DNA from: Burkholderiales bacterium
Lineage (GTDB): Bacteria; Pseudomonadota; Gammaproteobacteria; Burkholderiales; Burkholderiaceae_C
Length of the DNA stretch: 42,927 bases
Assembly (NCBI GenBank): GCA_011391155.1
Contig: JAABRA010000055.1
Coordinates: 1 to 42,927, forward strand
Direction: 5' to 3'
The notes beneath the pieces are model-generated. The model saw only the letters and a program-made list of their open reading frames with translations. It was not told where the DNA came from and ran no database searches. Below, in pieces: positions 27,232 to 36,127 of the stretch (positions are counted from its first letter, which is position 1; the number at the start of each line of letters is the position of its first letter). A program made the position numbers and the translations under genes.

Positions 27232-27723
27232 ATGAAACACATCATTGCAGTTTTGCTGGAAAACGAACCGGGAGCGCTTTCCCGGGTGGTCGGTCTTTTT
27301 TCGGCCCGTGGGTACAACATCGAATCCTTGACGGTTGCGCCGACTGAGGATCCGAGCCTCTCCCGTATGACGATCCAGACCACCGGGTCTGACGACGTCA
27401 TTGAGCAAATCACCAAACACCTGAACCGGCTCATTGAAGTGGTCAAGGTTGTTGACCTGACCGAAGGCGCCTATACCGAGCGCGAGTTGATGATGGTCAA
27501 GGTGCGCGCCGTGGGCAAGGAGCGTGAGGAGATGAAGCGCATGGCGGATATTTTCCGGGGTCGCGTCATTGATGTGACCGAGAAGAGCTACACCATCGAA
27601 TTGACAGGCGACCAGTCGAAGAACGATGCCTTCCTCGAAGCCATCGACCGCAGTGCCATTCTTGAGACCGTGCGCACAGGTTCCAGCGGCATTGGCCGGG
27701 GTGAGAGGATCCTGCGCATTTGA
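27232..27723 (+). CDS. ilvH: Acetolactate synthase small (regulatory) subunit
   Basis: 163 residues. The N-terminal ACT domain (about 1-78) begins MKHIIAVLLENEPGALSRVV and has the valine-binding GLFSARGYNIESLTV stretch; the second ACT-like domain follows (about 80-160, ELMMVKVRA ... ILRI). It confers valine feedback control on IlvB and raises its activity. The ribosome binding site is AGAGGAA. The 138-base spacer upstream is unusually long for subunits of one enzyme and appears structured. Confidence 0.95.
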   Translation: MKHIIAVLLENEPGALSRVVGLFSARGYNIESLTVAPTEDPSLSRMTIQTTGSDDVIEQITKHLNRLIEVVKVVDLTEGAYTERELMMVKVRAVGKEREEMKRMADIFRGRVIDVTEKSYTIELTGDQSKNDAFLEAIDRSAILETVRTGSSGIGRGERILRI

Positions 27724-27746
27724 ACTTTTCAGGGCCCAGCCTTTGC

Positions 27747-27821
27747 CCGTTCGGGCTGTGCCTGTCGAAGCCCCGGTCCCCCGGGGTGCCGAGAGCCCTT
27801 CGACAGGCTCGCGACGAACGG
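27747..27821. repeat. Long inverted repeat between ilvH and ilvC
   Basis: The left arm CCGTTCGGGCTGTGCCTGTC (27747-27766, continuing GAAGC) and the right arm GCCCTTCGACAGGCTCGCGA (27795-27814, continuing CGAACGG) pair imperfectly over about 24 bases around a CCCCGG-rich loop. This is the widespread 'CCTGTCGAAGG / CCTTCGACAGG' repeat found scattered in many bacterial chromosomes. It may stabilise or process the ilv transcript. There is no T-tract. Confidence 0.8.
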
Positions 27822-27834
27822 ATCCATTCCTTAA

Positions 27835-28869
<1,035 letters not shown>

Positions 28870-28890
28870 CGCCTTGCCTTGGAGGAATAG

Positions 28891-28920
28891 CAAGGGCCAC
28901 TTCGGTGGCCCTTGTTGTTG
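28891..28920 (+). terminator. Rho-independent terminator after ilvC
   Basis: CAAGGGCCAC-TTCG-GTGGCCCTTG is a perfect 10-base-pair stem with a stable TTCG tetraloop, followed by TTGTTG. It starts 22 bases after the ilvC stop and separates ilvBHC from pssA. Confidence 0.85.
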
Positions 28921-29115
28921 ATGGACGTCGGAATTGATCGGCTTACACTTGCGTCACCATTCCAGTTAGGCCTTCAATGCGGTCAACATCGCGCGTTGGC
29001 TTTGTCTTCTCGATTTTCGCCGATGCTGGCGATTTAGAGCCTATTCTGGCAGGCGCCTTCAAGAATGTAGTGATAGCGCTATACGGCCGTTTGACGTTGG
29101 GTTAAAACCATATCT

Positions 29116-29949
29116 ATGCATAACGAGACAAAAACAGACGGCACTGTGCACGAAGGCGTGATGCTGCGAAAGCGGCGCAAGGGAATCTATATCCTGCCCA
29201 ACCTGTTCACACTCGCGGCGTTGTTTGGTGGCTTTTACGCGGTCGTCATGGCCGTGAACGGACGCTTCGATTTGGCGGCGGTAGGCGTCTTTTGTGCCAT
29301 GGTGCTGGACAGCCTGGACGGCCGGGTGGCCCGGATGACCAACACGCAAAGCGCCTTTGGTGAGCAAATGGATTCGTTGTCGGACATGGTGTCTTTTGGC
29401 GCAGCCCCGGCGTTGATTTCCTACATTTGGGCACTGAAGGGGTTGGGCCGATGGGGCTGGATTGCGGCCTTTGTCTACTGTGCGTGTGCGGCTCTGCGCC
29501 TGGCGCGTTTCAACGTCAATACGGGTGTGGTAGACAAGCGGTATTTTCAGGGGCTTCCGTCTCCTGCCGCCGCTGCCTTGATTGCAGGGTTCATCTGGTT
29601 GATGACGGAGCTGGGTGTCAAGGGCACGGACGCCTTGTGGGGGGTGTCGGTTCCTTGGATCACGTTTGGTCTGGCCTTGTACGCGGGCCTGACCATGGTC
29701 ACGAACGTGCCGTTCTACAGTTTCAAGGATATCAGCATGAAACGCAGTGTTCCGTTTGCGGTGATTGTGTTGATCGCGTTGCTCATTGCCGTGATCAATA
29801 TCGATCCGCCAACGGTCATGTTTCTGGTTTTTGTGATTTACGGTTTCAGTGGGTATGTCGTTTACGGGTGGCGCAAGGTCAAAGGCGTCCAGACCAGTGT
29901 CATCAGCATGTCCACTGACGAGCCTGACGAACGTGGTCTGCATAAATGA
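29116..29949 (+). CDS. pssA: CDP-diacylglycerol-serine O-phosphatidyltransferase
   Basis: A 277-residue membrane protein. The CDP-alcohol phosphotransferase motif is complete: Asp68-Gly69, Ala72-Arg73, Gly82, Asp86, Asp90 (in LDGRVARMTNTQSAFGEQMD then SLSD). About eight hydrophobic helices are visible. It makes phosphatidylserine, the precursor of phosphatidylethanolamine, in the inner membrane. The ilvC-pssA-leuA order is common in betaproteobacteria. The 195 bases upstream, after the ilvC terminator, must hold its promoter; I see no convincing -35/-10 pair. Confidence 0.93.
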   Translation: MHNETKTDGTVHEGVMLRKRRKGIYILPNLFTLAALFGGFYAVVMAVNGRFDLAAVGVFCAMVLDSLDGRVARMTNTQSAFGEQMDSLSDMVSFGAAPALISYIWALKGLGRWGWIAAFVYCACAALRLARFNVNTGVVDKRYFQGLPSPAAAALIAGFIWLMTELGVKGTDALWGVSVPWITFGLALYAGLTMVTNVPFYSFKDISMKRSVPFAVIVLIALLIAVINIDPPTVMFLVFVIYGFSGYVVYGWRKVKGVQTSVISMSTDEPDERGLHK

Positions 29950-30006
29950 AGCTGGCCACTCCTGTGCCCTGAATGGTGTGGTGATGAGTTGTGCTAGAGT
30001 AAAGGG

Positions 30007-30063
30007 ATGAGCTTCACTTCCCTGGCGCTGCTACTGCTACCCCCTAACGGGCGGAGACGGTAG
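30007..30063 (+). CDS. leuL: Leucine leader peptide of the leuA attenuator
   Basis: An 18-codon open frame encodes MSFTSLALLLLPPNGRRR. Five of the six residues from position 6 to 11 are leucine, and two use the codon CTA, rare in such GC-rich genomes. AAAGGG and GAG precede the ATG. The frame ends at TAG 30061-30063, just before a terminator hairpin. Ribosomes stalling at the leucine codons would leave AACGGGC (30046-30052) free to pair with the terminator's left arm. It controls leuA expression by leucyl-tRNA supply. Confidence 0.85.
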   Translation: MSFTSLALLLLPPNGRRR

Positions 30064-30083
30064 CGTACGCGCACGATTTCCAT

Positions 30084-30120
30084 AAAGGCCCGTATGCATC
30101 CGCAACGGGCCTTTTCCTTT
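30084..30120 (+). terminator. Leucine-responsive attenuator terminator upstream of leuA
   Basis: AAAGGCCCGT (30084-30093) pairs with ACGGGCCTTT (30105-30114), followed by TTTCCTTT. The left arm segment GCCCGT (30088-30093) is also complementary to ACGGGC (30047-30052) within the leader reading frame, giving mutually exclusive terminator and antiterminator forms. Confidence 0.85.
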
Positions 30121-30170
30121 GTGCGTCCGGTTTAGAAGTTGCGGGTTTTTCATAACACAGGAGTTTTCCA

Positions 30171-31709
30171 ATGGCTGACAAATTGATCATTTTCGACACC
30201 ACTTTGCGCGATGGCGAGCAGTCCCCCGGTGCCTCCATGACCCGGGACGAAAAGCTGCGGATTGCCCGTCAGCTGGAGCGGTTGCGCGTTGATGTGATCG
30301 AGGCAGGATTCGCGGCAAGCTCCAACGGAGACTTCGAGTGCGTCAAAGCCATCGCCGAGACGATCAAGGACTCCACTGTGTGCTCTCTGGCGCGGGCGAA
30401 TGACAGGGATATTTCCCGCGCAGCGGAAGCCCTGAAGCCCGCCAACTCCGGACGTCTGCACCTGTTCCTTGCCACCAGCGCCCTGCACATGGAAAAGAAA
30501 CTGCGCATGACGCCTGATGAGGTGTTTGAGCAGGCAAGGCTGGCCACCCGCTTTGCGCGCAATCTGATGGGTGACATTGAGTTCAGCCCTGAGGACGGGT
30601 ACCGGTCCGATCCAGACTTTCTCTGTCGGGTGCTCGAAACGGTGATAGCGGAAGGAGCCACCACCATCAACGTGCCGGATACCGTGGGTTACGCCATTCC
30701 CGAGTTGTATGGCAACTTCATCAAGAACCTCCGTGAGCGTATTCCAAACTCCGACAAGGCCATTTGGTCGGTGCATTGCCACAATGATCTCGGGATGGCG
30801 GTAGCTAATTCCCTTGCCGGTGTGAAGATCGGTGGAGCCCGACAAGTGGAGTGCACCATCAACGGATTGGGTGAGCGCGCCGGCAACTGCTCCCTTGAAG
30901 AGGTAGTCATGGCGGTGAAGACGCGAAGGGACTATTTTGATCTCGACGTGGGCATCGATACGAAGCACATTCTGGCCGCGAGCCGAATGGTGAGCCAGAC
31001 GACCGGCTTTGTGGTTCAGCCGAACAAGGCGGTTGTGGGGGCCAATGCCTTTGCACATGCCTCTGGCATTCATCAGGACGGAGTTCTGAAGGCGCGCGAC
31101 ACCTACGAAATCATGCGCGCTGAAGACGTGGGCTGGAGCGCCAACAAGATCGTCCTGGGCAAGCTCAGCGGGCGCAATGCCTTCAAGCAGCGTCTTCAAG
31201 AACTGGGCGTCAGCCTTGACAGCGAGTCAGAGATCAACACGGCGTTTGCCCGGTTCAAGGAACTGGCCGATCGCAAGAGCGAAATCTTCGATGAAGACAT
31301 TCTGGCGCTGGTCAGTGATGAAAGTGTGACCAACGAGAAAGAGCAATACGGTTTTGTCTCGCTTTCCCAGCACAGCGAGACTGGCGAGCGCCCTCATGCC
31401 ACCATTGTTTTTACGGTGGATGGCAAAGAGGTCAAAGGGGAATCCGATGGCAATGGTCCCGTCGATGCCTCGTTGAAAGCCATTGAGACCCACGTGAAAA
31501 GTGGCGCCGAAATGGTTCTCTATTCAGTCAATGCCATCAGCGGCTCCACCGAGAGTCAGGGGGAGGTGACCGTTCGCCTGCAGAACAGTGGTCGCGTGGT
31601 CAACGGTGTGGGCGCAGATCCCGACATCGTCGTCGCCTCGGCCAAGGCTTATCTGCATGCCCTCAACAAGTTGCAGAGCAAAGCTGACAGAGTGGCTGCA
31701 CAAGGCTAG
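30171..31709 (+). CDS. leuA: 2-isopropylmalate synthase
   Basis: A 512-residue enzyme. It starts with the DRE-TIM signature [13 protein letters not shown] (8-20); the metal ligands His202 and His204 are in [10 protein letters not shown]; and [18 protein letters not shown] is typical. The C-terminal regulatory domain (about 390-505) binds leucine for feedback inhibition. It condenses acetyl-CoA with 2-oxoisovalerate, the first step of leucine synthesis. The ribosome binding site is AGGAG. Transcription is controlled by the leuL attenuator, and a terminator follows at 31743-31778. Confidence 0.95.
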   Translation: MADKLIIFDTTLRDGEQSPGASMTRDEKLRIARQLERLRVDVIEAGFAASSNGDFECVKAIAETIKDSTVCSLARANDRDISRAAEALKPANSGRLHLFLATSALHMEKKLRMTPDEVFEQARLATRFARNLMGDIEFSPEDGYRSDPDFLCRVLETVIAEGATTINVPDTVGYAIPELYGNFIKNLRERIPNSDKAIWSVHCHNDLGMAVANSLAGVKIGGARQVECTINGLGERAGNCSLEEVVMAVKTRRDYFDLDVGIDTKHILAASRMVSQTTGFVVQPNKAVVGANAFAHASGIHQDGVLKARDTYEIMRAEDVGWSANKIVLGKLSGRNAFKQRLQELGVSLDSESEINTAFARFKELADRKSEIFDEDILALVSDESVTNEKEQYGFVSLSQHSETGERPHATIVFTVDGKEVKGESDGNGPVDASLKAIETHVKSGAEMVLYSVNAISGSTESQGEVTVRLQNSGRVVNGVGADPDIVVASAKAYLHALNKLQSKADRVAAQG

Positions 31710-31742
31710 GGTTAGTACCTATAATCTTCCTGGCACTTTAGG

Positions 31743-31778
31743 AAAGTCGTGCAAGTATTTGATATTGCGCGACTTTTT
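31743..31778 (+). terminator. Rho-independent terminator after leuA
   Basis: AAAGTCGTGCAA (31743-31754) pairs with TTGCGCGACTTT (31765-31776), twelve pairs including one G-U, with a 10-base loop and a run of five T. It lies 33 bases after the leuA stop and 50 bases before the next start. Confidence 0.85.
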
Positions 31779-31827
31779 CTATTTGGATACACTGCAGCGA
31801 TCACTCTTGGCTTCCTGGAGTACCGCC

Positions 31828-32907
31828 ATGCCACATCTGATGTCCTTGTCTCACCATAAAACCATGAATGTATTGCTCAAAGTGCTGGCTGTCAGTTTCA
31901 TGACGATGACGTTGCTGGCTGTGCCCGCCGAAGCGGCCACACGCAAAAAGGAACAAGTCGCGAAGTCTGCGACAAGCGCTGCCAAGGGGAAGAATGCGGG
32001 CGCAAGAAAGGTCGTGGCGGTCCAGCGCAGAAGTGCGAAGGTGGTTGTGGCGCAGAAGCGTCGATCGGTCATCCAGGTCGCCGTTCCGGCAAGACCGTCC
32101 TTTGGCCAGATCGCCGGCCTGCACGGGGCCCACGATCCCCTTGATCTCAAATCAAGCGTTGCACTGGTCATTGATCAGGAGACGCGCGAGATATTGTTCA
32201 GCAAGAACGACCGGGCCGTGCTGCCCATTGCGTCCCTGACCAAACTGATGACAGGCCTGATCGTGACAGAGTCCAGATTGCCTCTGGACGAAATGATCAT
32301 CATCAGCCAAGACGATGTTGACACGGAAAAGGGCAGCCGATCTCGTCTGAAGGTGGGGACTGAATTGAGCCGTGGTGAACTGCTTCACCTGGCGCTGATG
32401 TCCAGCGAAAACCGCGCTGCTCATGCCCTGGGCCGGACCTACCCTGGGGGCCTCGCAGCTTTCGTTGGCGTGATGAACGCGCGTGCCCAGTCTCTAGGCA
32501 TGAAAGACACGCGCTACACGGAACCCACCGGCCTTTCCAGCAGCAACCAGTCCAGCGCAAAGGATTTGGCCACGCTGGTGGCTGCTGCGTATGTCGATCC
32601 CAAACTGCGCGAATTGTCAACGTCACCCGGACATGAGGTAGAGGTCGGCAATCGAACCCTGCAATTCAACAATACCAATCGGTTGGTGAAAAGCCCGTCC
32701 TGGGACATCGGCCTGCAAAAGACAGGCTACATTTCGGAGGCTGGGCAGTGTCTCGTCATGCAGGCCAAAGTAGCCGGGCGCAAGCTGATCATGGTTTTTC
32801 TGGACTCATCGGGTAAGTTCAGCCGCTTGGCGGATGCGGAACGCGTTCGCCGGTGGATCGAAAGCTCCCCGGCTCCCGCGATCGAGGTGCGGCAGGTAAG
32901 CAGCTGA
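31828..32907 (+). CDS. pbpG: D-alanyl-D-alanine endopeptidase (PBP7/S11 family)
   Basis: 359 residues from ATG 31828, with GGAG seven bases upstream. The signal peptide ends near residue 36-37 (VPAEA/A). A long Lys/Arg/Ala/Val-rich linker (38-90) follows, unusual for the family and possibly binding wall polymers or nucleic acid. The catalytic S11 motifs are SLTK (136-139), SEN (193-195) and KTG (298-300). PBP7-like enzymes cleave D-Ala-meso-DAP cross-links in the periplasm. It converges with the iclR-type gene, with three bases between the stops. Confidence 0.87.
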   Translation: MPHLMSLSHHKTMNVLLKVLAVSFMTMTLLAVPAEAATRKKEQVAKSATSAAKGKNAGARKVVAVQRRSAKVVVAQKRRSVIQVAVPARPSFGQIAGLHGAHDPLDLKSSVALVIDQETREILFSKNDRAVLPIASLTKLMTGLIVTESRLPLDEMIIISQDDVDTEKGSRSRLKVGTELSRGELLHLALMSSENRAAHALGRTYPGGLAAFVGVMNARAQSLGMKDTRYTEPTGLSSSNQSSAKDLATLVAAAYVDPKLRELSTSPGHEVEVGNRTLQFNNTNRLVKSPSWDIGLQKTGYISEAGQCLVMQAKVAGRKLIMVFLDSSGKFSRLADAERVRRWIESSPAPAIEVRQVSS

Positions 32908-32910
32908 AAT

Positions 32911-33699
32911 TCAGGTGTTTGAGGCAAACTTGTTCCCAAGTGCCCTTGAGATTTCGTTGGCGGTAGCCTGAAGCTTGTTCAGCCAGCTTTCGTCCAACCG
33001 GTCGGCTGGCGCTGATATGGACAGCCCGGCGACCAGCTTCCCCTGATCGTCGTAGATGCCGGCAGCCATGCAACGTACCCCGAGTTCCAGTTCTTCGTTG
33101 TCTCGTGCAATGCCATATTGGCGTGCCTTGGATAGTTCTCGTTCCAGCTCGGAAAGCTGCGTGATGCTGTTCCGGGTATGCCCTGCAAGGCCGGTGCGTG
33201 TTGCATAAGCACGCACTCTTTGCGGGTCATCCGCCGCCAGAAACAGTTTTCCCACAGAGGTCAGGTGAAGCGGCGCCCGTCCACCAATGGCGCGCACCAC
33301 CTGCATGCCGGATCGCTCACTGTAAGCGCGTTCAACATAGACGATTTCATCACCTTGGCGCATACTCAAATTCACCGGTTGCTGCGTCAGGTTGTGGAGT
33401 TCACGCATGGGAACAAGCGCTGCGTCACGCACGTTGAGCCGACTTTTCACAAGATTTCCGAGTTCCAGCAGGCGCATGCCCAGCCGGTAGCTGCCGGCCT
33501 CTGGCCGGTCGACAAAACGGCCTGTCGCCAGATCATTGAGGATTCGGTGGGTTGTCGACGGATGCAGTCCGGTCTTCGCGCTGATTTCCTTGAGGGAAAT
33601 GGCCTCTTCCCGCGAAGCAAGCACATCAATCAGTGCGAACATGCGTTCGATGACCTGAATGGTCGGGGTGACGGTGACGCCGGGTTCTGTTTTTCGCAT
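32911..33699 (-). CDS. IclR-family transcriptional regulator
   Basis: 262 residues. The N-terminal winged helix-turn-helix (about 12-75) has ISLKEISAKTGLHPSTTHRI; the effector domain (about 85-255) includes RAPLHLTSVGKLFLA and the typical ELELGVRCMAAGIYDDQGKL...GLSISAPA. Effector and target are unknown. Two overlapping palindromes lie just upstream (33719-33755), likely its operator. It converges with pbpG and lies downstream of aat-bpt on the same strand, so it may be partly cotranscribed with them. Confidence 0.9.
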   Translation of the reverse strand: MRKTEPGVTVTPTIQVIERMFALIDVLASREEAISLKEISAKTGLHPSTTHRILNDLATGRFVDRPEAGSYRLGMRLLELGNLVKSRLNVRDAALVPMRELHNLTQQPVNLSMRQGDEIVYVERAYSERSGMQVVRAIGGRAPLHLTSVGKLFLAADDPQRVRAYATRTGLAGHTRNSITQLSELERELSKARQYGIARDNEELELGVRCMAAGIYDDQGKLVAGLSISAPADRLDESWLNKLQATANEISRALGNKFASNT

Positions 33700-33718
33700 A
33701 GGAGCAAAAGTAAGGTAG

Positions 33719-33755
33719 TTCGCCAGATTTTATCTGGTGAAATGCAGTATTTCAC
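33719..33755. promoter_or_regulatory. Two overlapping palindromes upstream of the iclR-type gene
   Basis: TTCGCCAGAT-TTT-ATCTGGTGAA style symmetry (33719-33741) is overlapped by GTGAAAT-GCAGT-ATTTCAC (33737-33755). The first contains TAAAAT on the minus strand, a possible -10 element for the regulator. The second includes the stop codon of bpt. Spacing of 20 bases from the regulator's start fits an autoregulatory operator; this is inferred. Confidence 0.6.
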
Positions 33756-34522
33756 ATTGCAGAAGAGTGCTGGTGTGTGCGATTTTCAGCATGGGGAATC
33801 CATTGACCCGCTTGAAGCACTTCAGCCGGTCTGAAACGTGCCTTGTAGTTCATCTTCCCGCTCTCGCCGATCCAATACCCAAGGTAAAGGTGCGCCAGAC
33901 CCAGATGGCGCACCTGCTCAATCTGCCAGAGGACGCTGTAGGTGCCGTAACTCGCCTGTCCATCGGGCTCGTAGAACGTGTAAACCGCGGACAAGCCGTC
34001 GCTGAGGACGTCCAGGATGGATACCATCTTCAGCGTGCCCGGCACCCCGTCCACCCGTGGTTCGCGAAACTCCACCAGGCGCGAGTTCACCCGGCTTTGC
34101 AGCAGAAACTGCGTGTACTGATCGATGCTGTCGTGATCCATTCCGCCCCCAGCATGCCGGCTGTTCTGGTAACGCAGGTAAAGCTGATAGTGCTCTGGTA
34201 CGAAGCACAGCTTGAGGACCCTGGCCTGCAGCGACTGGTGACGTTTCCAGGTGCGCCTCTGGCTGCGGTCTGGCTGAAATCCGGCCGCAGGTATTCGCAG
34301 CGGCACGCAGGCCTGACAGCCATCGCAATAGGGCCTGTACGTGAACATGCCGCTGCGTCGAAAACCTTCGAGGACCAAACCGGAGTACGCGTCATTGTGG
34401 ATCAGGTGGCTCGGGGTGGCGACCTGCGATCGGGCCATCCTGCCGCTGAGGTAGCTGCACGGATAGGCTGCCGTGGCATAGAACTGCAGGGTCTGAAGAG
34501 GGAGGTCTTTGAGATGGGTCAC
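33752..34522 (-). CDS. bpt: Aspartate/glutamate leucyltransferase (arginyltransferase family)
   Basis: A 256-residue protein. The N-terminal ATE domain has the cysteine cluster YPCSYL, then [20 protein letters not shown] (about 60-80); the C-terminal domain has [24 protein letters not shown] and [20 protein letters not shown]-like sequence. Bpt transfers leucine from Leu-tRNA to N-terminal Asp or Glu, marking proteins for ClpAP in the N-end rule pathway. The start ATG overlaps the aat stop (ATGA), and the two enzymes act in the same pathway. Confidence 0.92.
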   Translation of the reverse strand: MTHLKDLPLQTLQFYATAAYPCSYLSGRMARSQVATPSHLIHNDAYSGLVLEGFRRSGMFTYRPYCDGCQACVPLRIPAAGFQPDRSQRRTWKRHQSLQARVLKLCFVPEHYQLYLRYQNSRHAGGGMDHDSIDQYTQFLLQSRVNSRLVEFREPRVDGVPGTLKMVSILDVLSDGLSAVYTFYEPDGQASYGTYSVLWQIEQVRHLGLAHLYLGYWIGESGKMNYKARFRPAEVLQAGQWIPHAENRTHQHSSAM

Positions 34523-35289
34523 GCGAAAGGGCTCTTGCGGTCAAGGATTTCGACCCAGTACCTGGCGTCAAATCGCCATTCTGGACCGGGCAAGGCAGAG
34601 GCTTCCCGAATATGACCCATAAATCGGGGGCGCGGTATTTCCCGGGCACCAAGTGACGCCAGATGGGCCGTATTTTGTTGGCAATCCACCATCCTGATTC
34701 CGTTGTGGCGGCAGAATGCGACAAGACCTGCCAGTGCGATCTTGGAGGCATCCGGGATACGACTGAACATCGATTCTCCGAAAACAGCGTGACCGATGGC
34801 CACGCAATAAAGGCCGCCCACCAGTTCTCCGTTGATCCAGGTTTCAACGCTGTGGGCCCAACCGGCGCTGTGCATCCGTCGGTAAGCCGAGATCATCTCC
34901 GGCACAATCCAGGTCCCCGTTTGGCGGGCCCCGGTATCTGCGCAGGCCGTTATCACTCTGTCGAATGCCGTATCCATGCGAACGTCGCAGCGTAAGTTGG
35001 CCGCAAAGCGCTTCAGCGTCTTGCGAAGCGAACGGTGCACGGTGAAGTCCTCCACGTGCAGGACCATTCGTGGGTCAGGGCTCCACCACAGAATGGGCTG
35101 GCCGTCGCTGAACCACGGGAAAATACCTGCTGAATAGGCGCGAACGAGTGTGGCCTCGTCAAGTGCCCCGCCTCCCGCCAGCAGTCCCGGCGCGGGGTCA
35201 GACCTCCCCCACGCCTGTGAGGGCTCCGGAAAGTTATCTCCGGGCTCCAGCCAAGGCAGGCTCGCAGGAGCCGGTTGAGAATTTTGCAT
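34519..35289 (-). CDS. aat: Leucyl/phenylalanyl-tRNA-protein transferase
   Basis: 256 residues from ATG 35289. Family motifs are [20 protein letters not shown] (about 52-71), PDPRMVL, the [20 protein letters not shown] stretch and [20 protein letters not shown], ending with [11 protein letters not shown]. Aat adds Leu or Phe to N-terminal Lys or Arg, creating destabilising residues for ClpS/ClpAP. It is the first gene of aat-bpt. A longer upstream frame exists, but the extra residues lack similarity to the family pattern. Confidence 0.93.
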   Translation of the reverse strand: MQNSQPAPASLPWLEPGDNFPEPSQAWGRSDPAPGLLAGGGALDEATLVRAYSAGIFPWFSDGQPILWWSPDPRMVLHVEDFTVHRSLRKTLKRFAANLRCDVRMDTAFDRVITACADTGARQTGTWIVPEMISAYRRMHSAGWAHSVETWINGELVGGLYCVAIGHAVFGESMFSRIPDASKIALAGLVAFCRHNGIRMVDCQQNTAHLASLGAREIPRPRFMGHIREASALPGPEWRFDARYWVEILDRKSPFA

Positions 35290-35461
35290 GGACTCCGGGC
35301 AATGGCGTCGAGGTGAAGCGAGAGCCATATTTCTTTGGACGACCCTGTCAGTTTATCTTTTCAACTGTGCGTTCGCCGGCAGGCACTTCGTCGCTCCACG
35401 GGGCACTCCCAGAGACGGCAGGCGTTCCCGTGGTAGGCTCAAACTTTTTTGGGTGACTTTC

Positions 35462-36073
35462 ATGGGTGTCATGAATCAGGGCAATTGGCAGTGCAGGCAG
35501 CGTGGTGGTGTTTCCGGGGCGGGAAGGCTCGCGGCCTGCGGAATGGCCCTGGTTATGGGCAGCGCAAGTGTTGCACCGTCCATCGCGCAGACGCCAGCGC
35601 CTGTCGCTCCCGCCGCCGAGTCCTCGCCGTGGTCGGCGCGTGAACCCTGGCGCACGGACCGTTTCTATTTGCAGACCAGTGTGGCAACGCGGCACTTTTC
35701 CCCCAGCCCCGATCATGTCAACAATCAGAAATTGGTGAATGCCGAATGGCGCTTCAACAGTTTCGCCGCCTCCGGACAGTGGCTCGCCGGCGCCGCCCTG
35801 TTCGACAATTCGTTTGGCCAATCCTCGCAATACGTCTATGGAGGCTGGCTGGTGCGGCCGTTTGAAGGCTTGCAACCTCTCTACTTCAAGATTACTGCCG
35901 GCGCGCTGCACGGATACAAGGGTCAATACAAAGACAAGATTCCCTTCAACAGTTCAGGCGTCGCACCAGCCATTCTCCCGTCGATGGGTTATTGTTTTAA
36001 CCGGGTCTGCAGCGAGCTCGTGCTGTTTGGCGGCGCCGGGATGATGCTGACGCTGGGCGTCACCTTGCCCTGA
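35462..36073 (+). CDS. Predicted outer-membrane or periplasmic beta-barrel-like protein
   Basis: About 203 residues. A signal peptide runs to about residue 43 (ACGMALVMGSASVAPSIAQ). The mature part is rich in aromatic/glycine beta-strand patterns: RFYLQTSVATRHFSPSPDHV, LVNAEWRFNSFAASGQWLAG, SQYVYGGWLVRPFEGLQPLY, then a glycine-rich C-terminal LFGGAGMMLTLGVTLP. The pattern DNSFGQ...YVYGGW suggests a small barrel reminiscent of PagP-type proteins, but I cannot assign it. Two ATGs (35462, 35471) are possible starts. It is divergent from aat, with 172 bases between the starts. Confidence 0.65.
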   Translation: MGVMNQGNWQCRQRGGVSGAGRLAACGMALVMGSASVAPSIAQTPAPVAPAAESSPWSAREPWRTDRFYLQTSVATRHFSPSPDHVNNQKLVNAEWRFNSFAASGQWLAGAALFDNSFGQSSQYVYGGWLVRPFEGLQPLYFKITAGALHGYKGQYKDKIPFNSSGVAPAILPSMGYCFNRVCSELVLFGGAGMMLTLGVTLP

Positions 36074-36127
36074 ACCGTAGCCGGCGCTCAACGGGCTGGT
36101 CCTTTTTGGCATTCTTGATGCTGCCCC

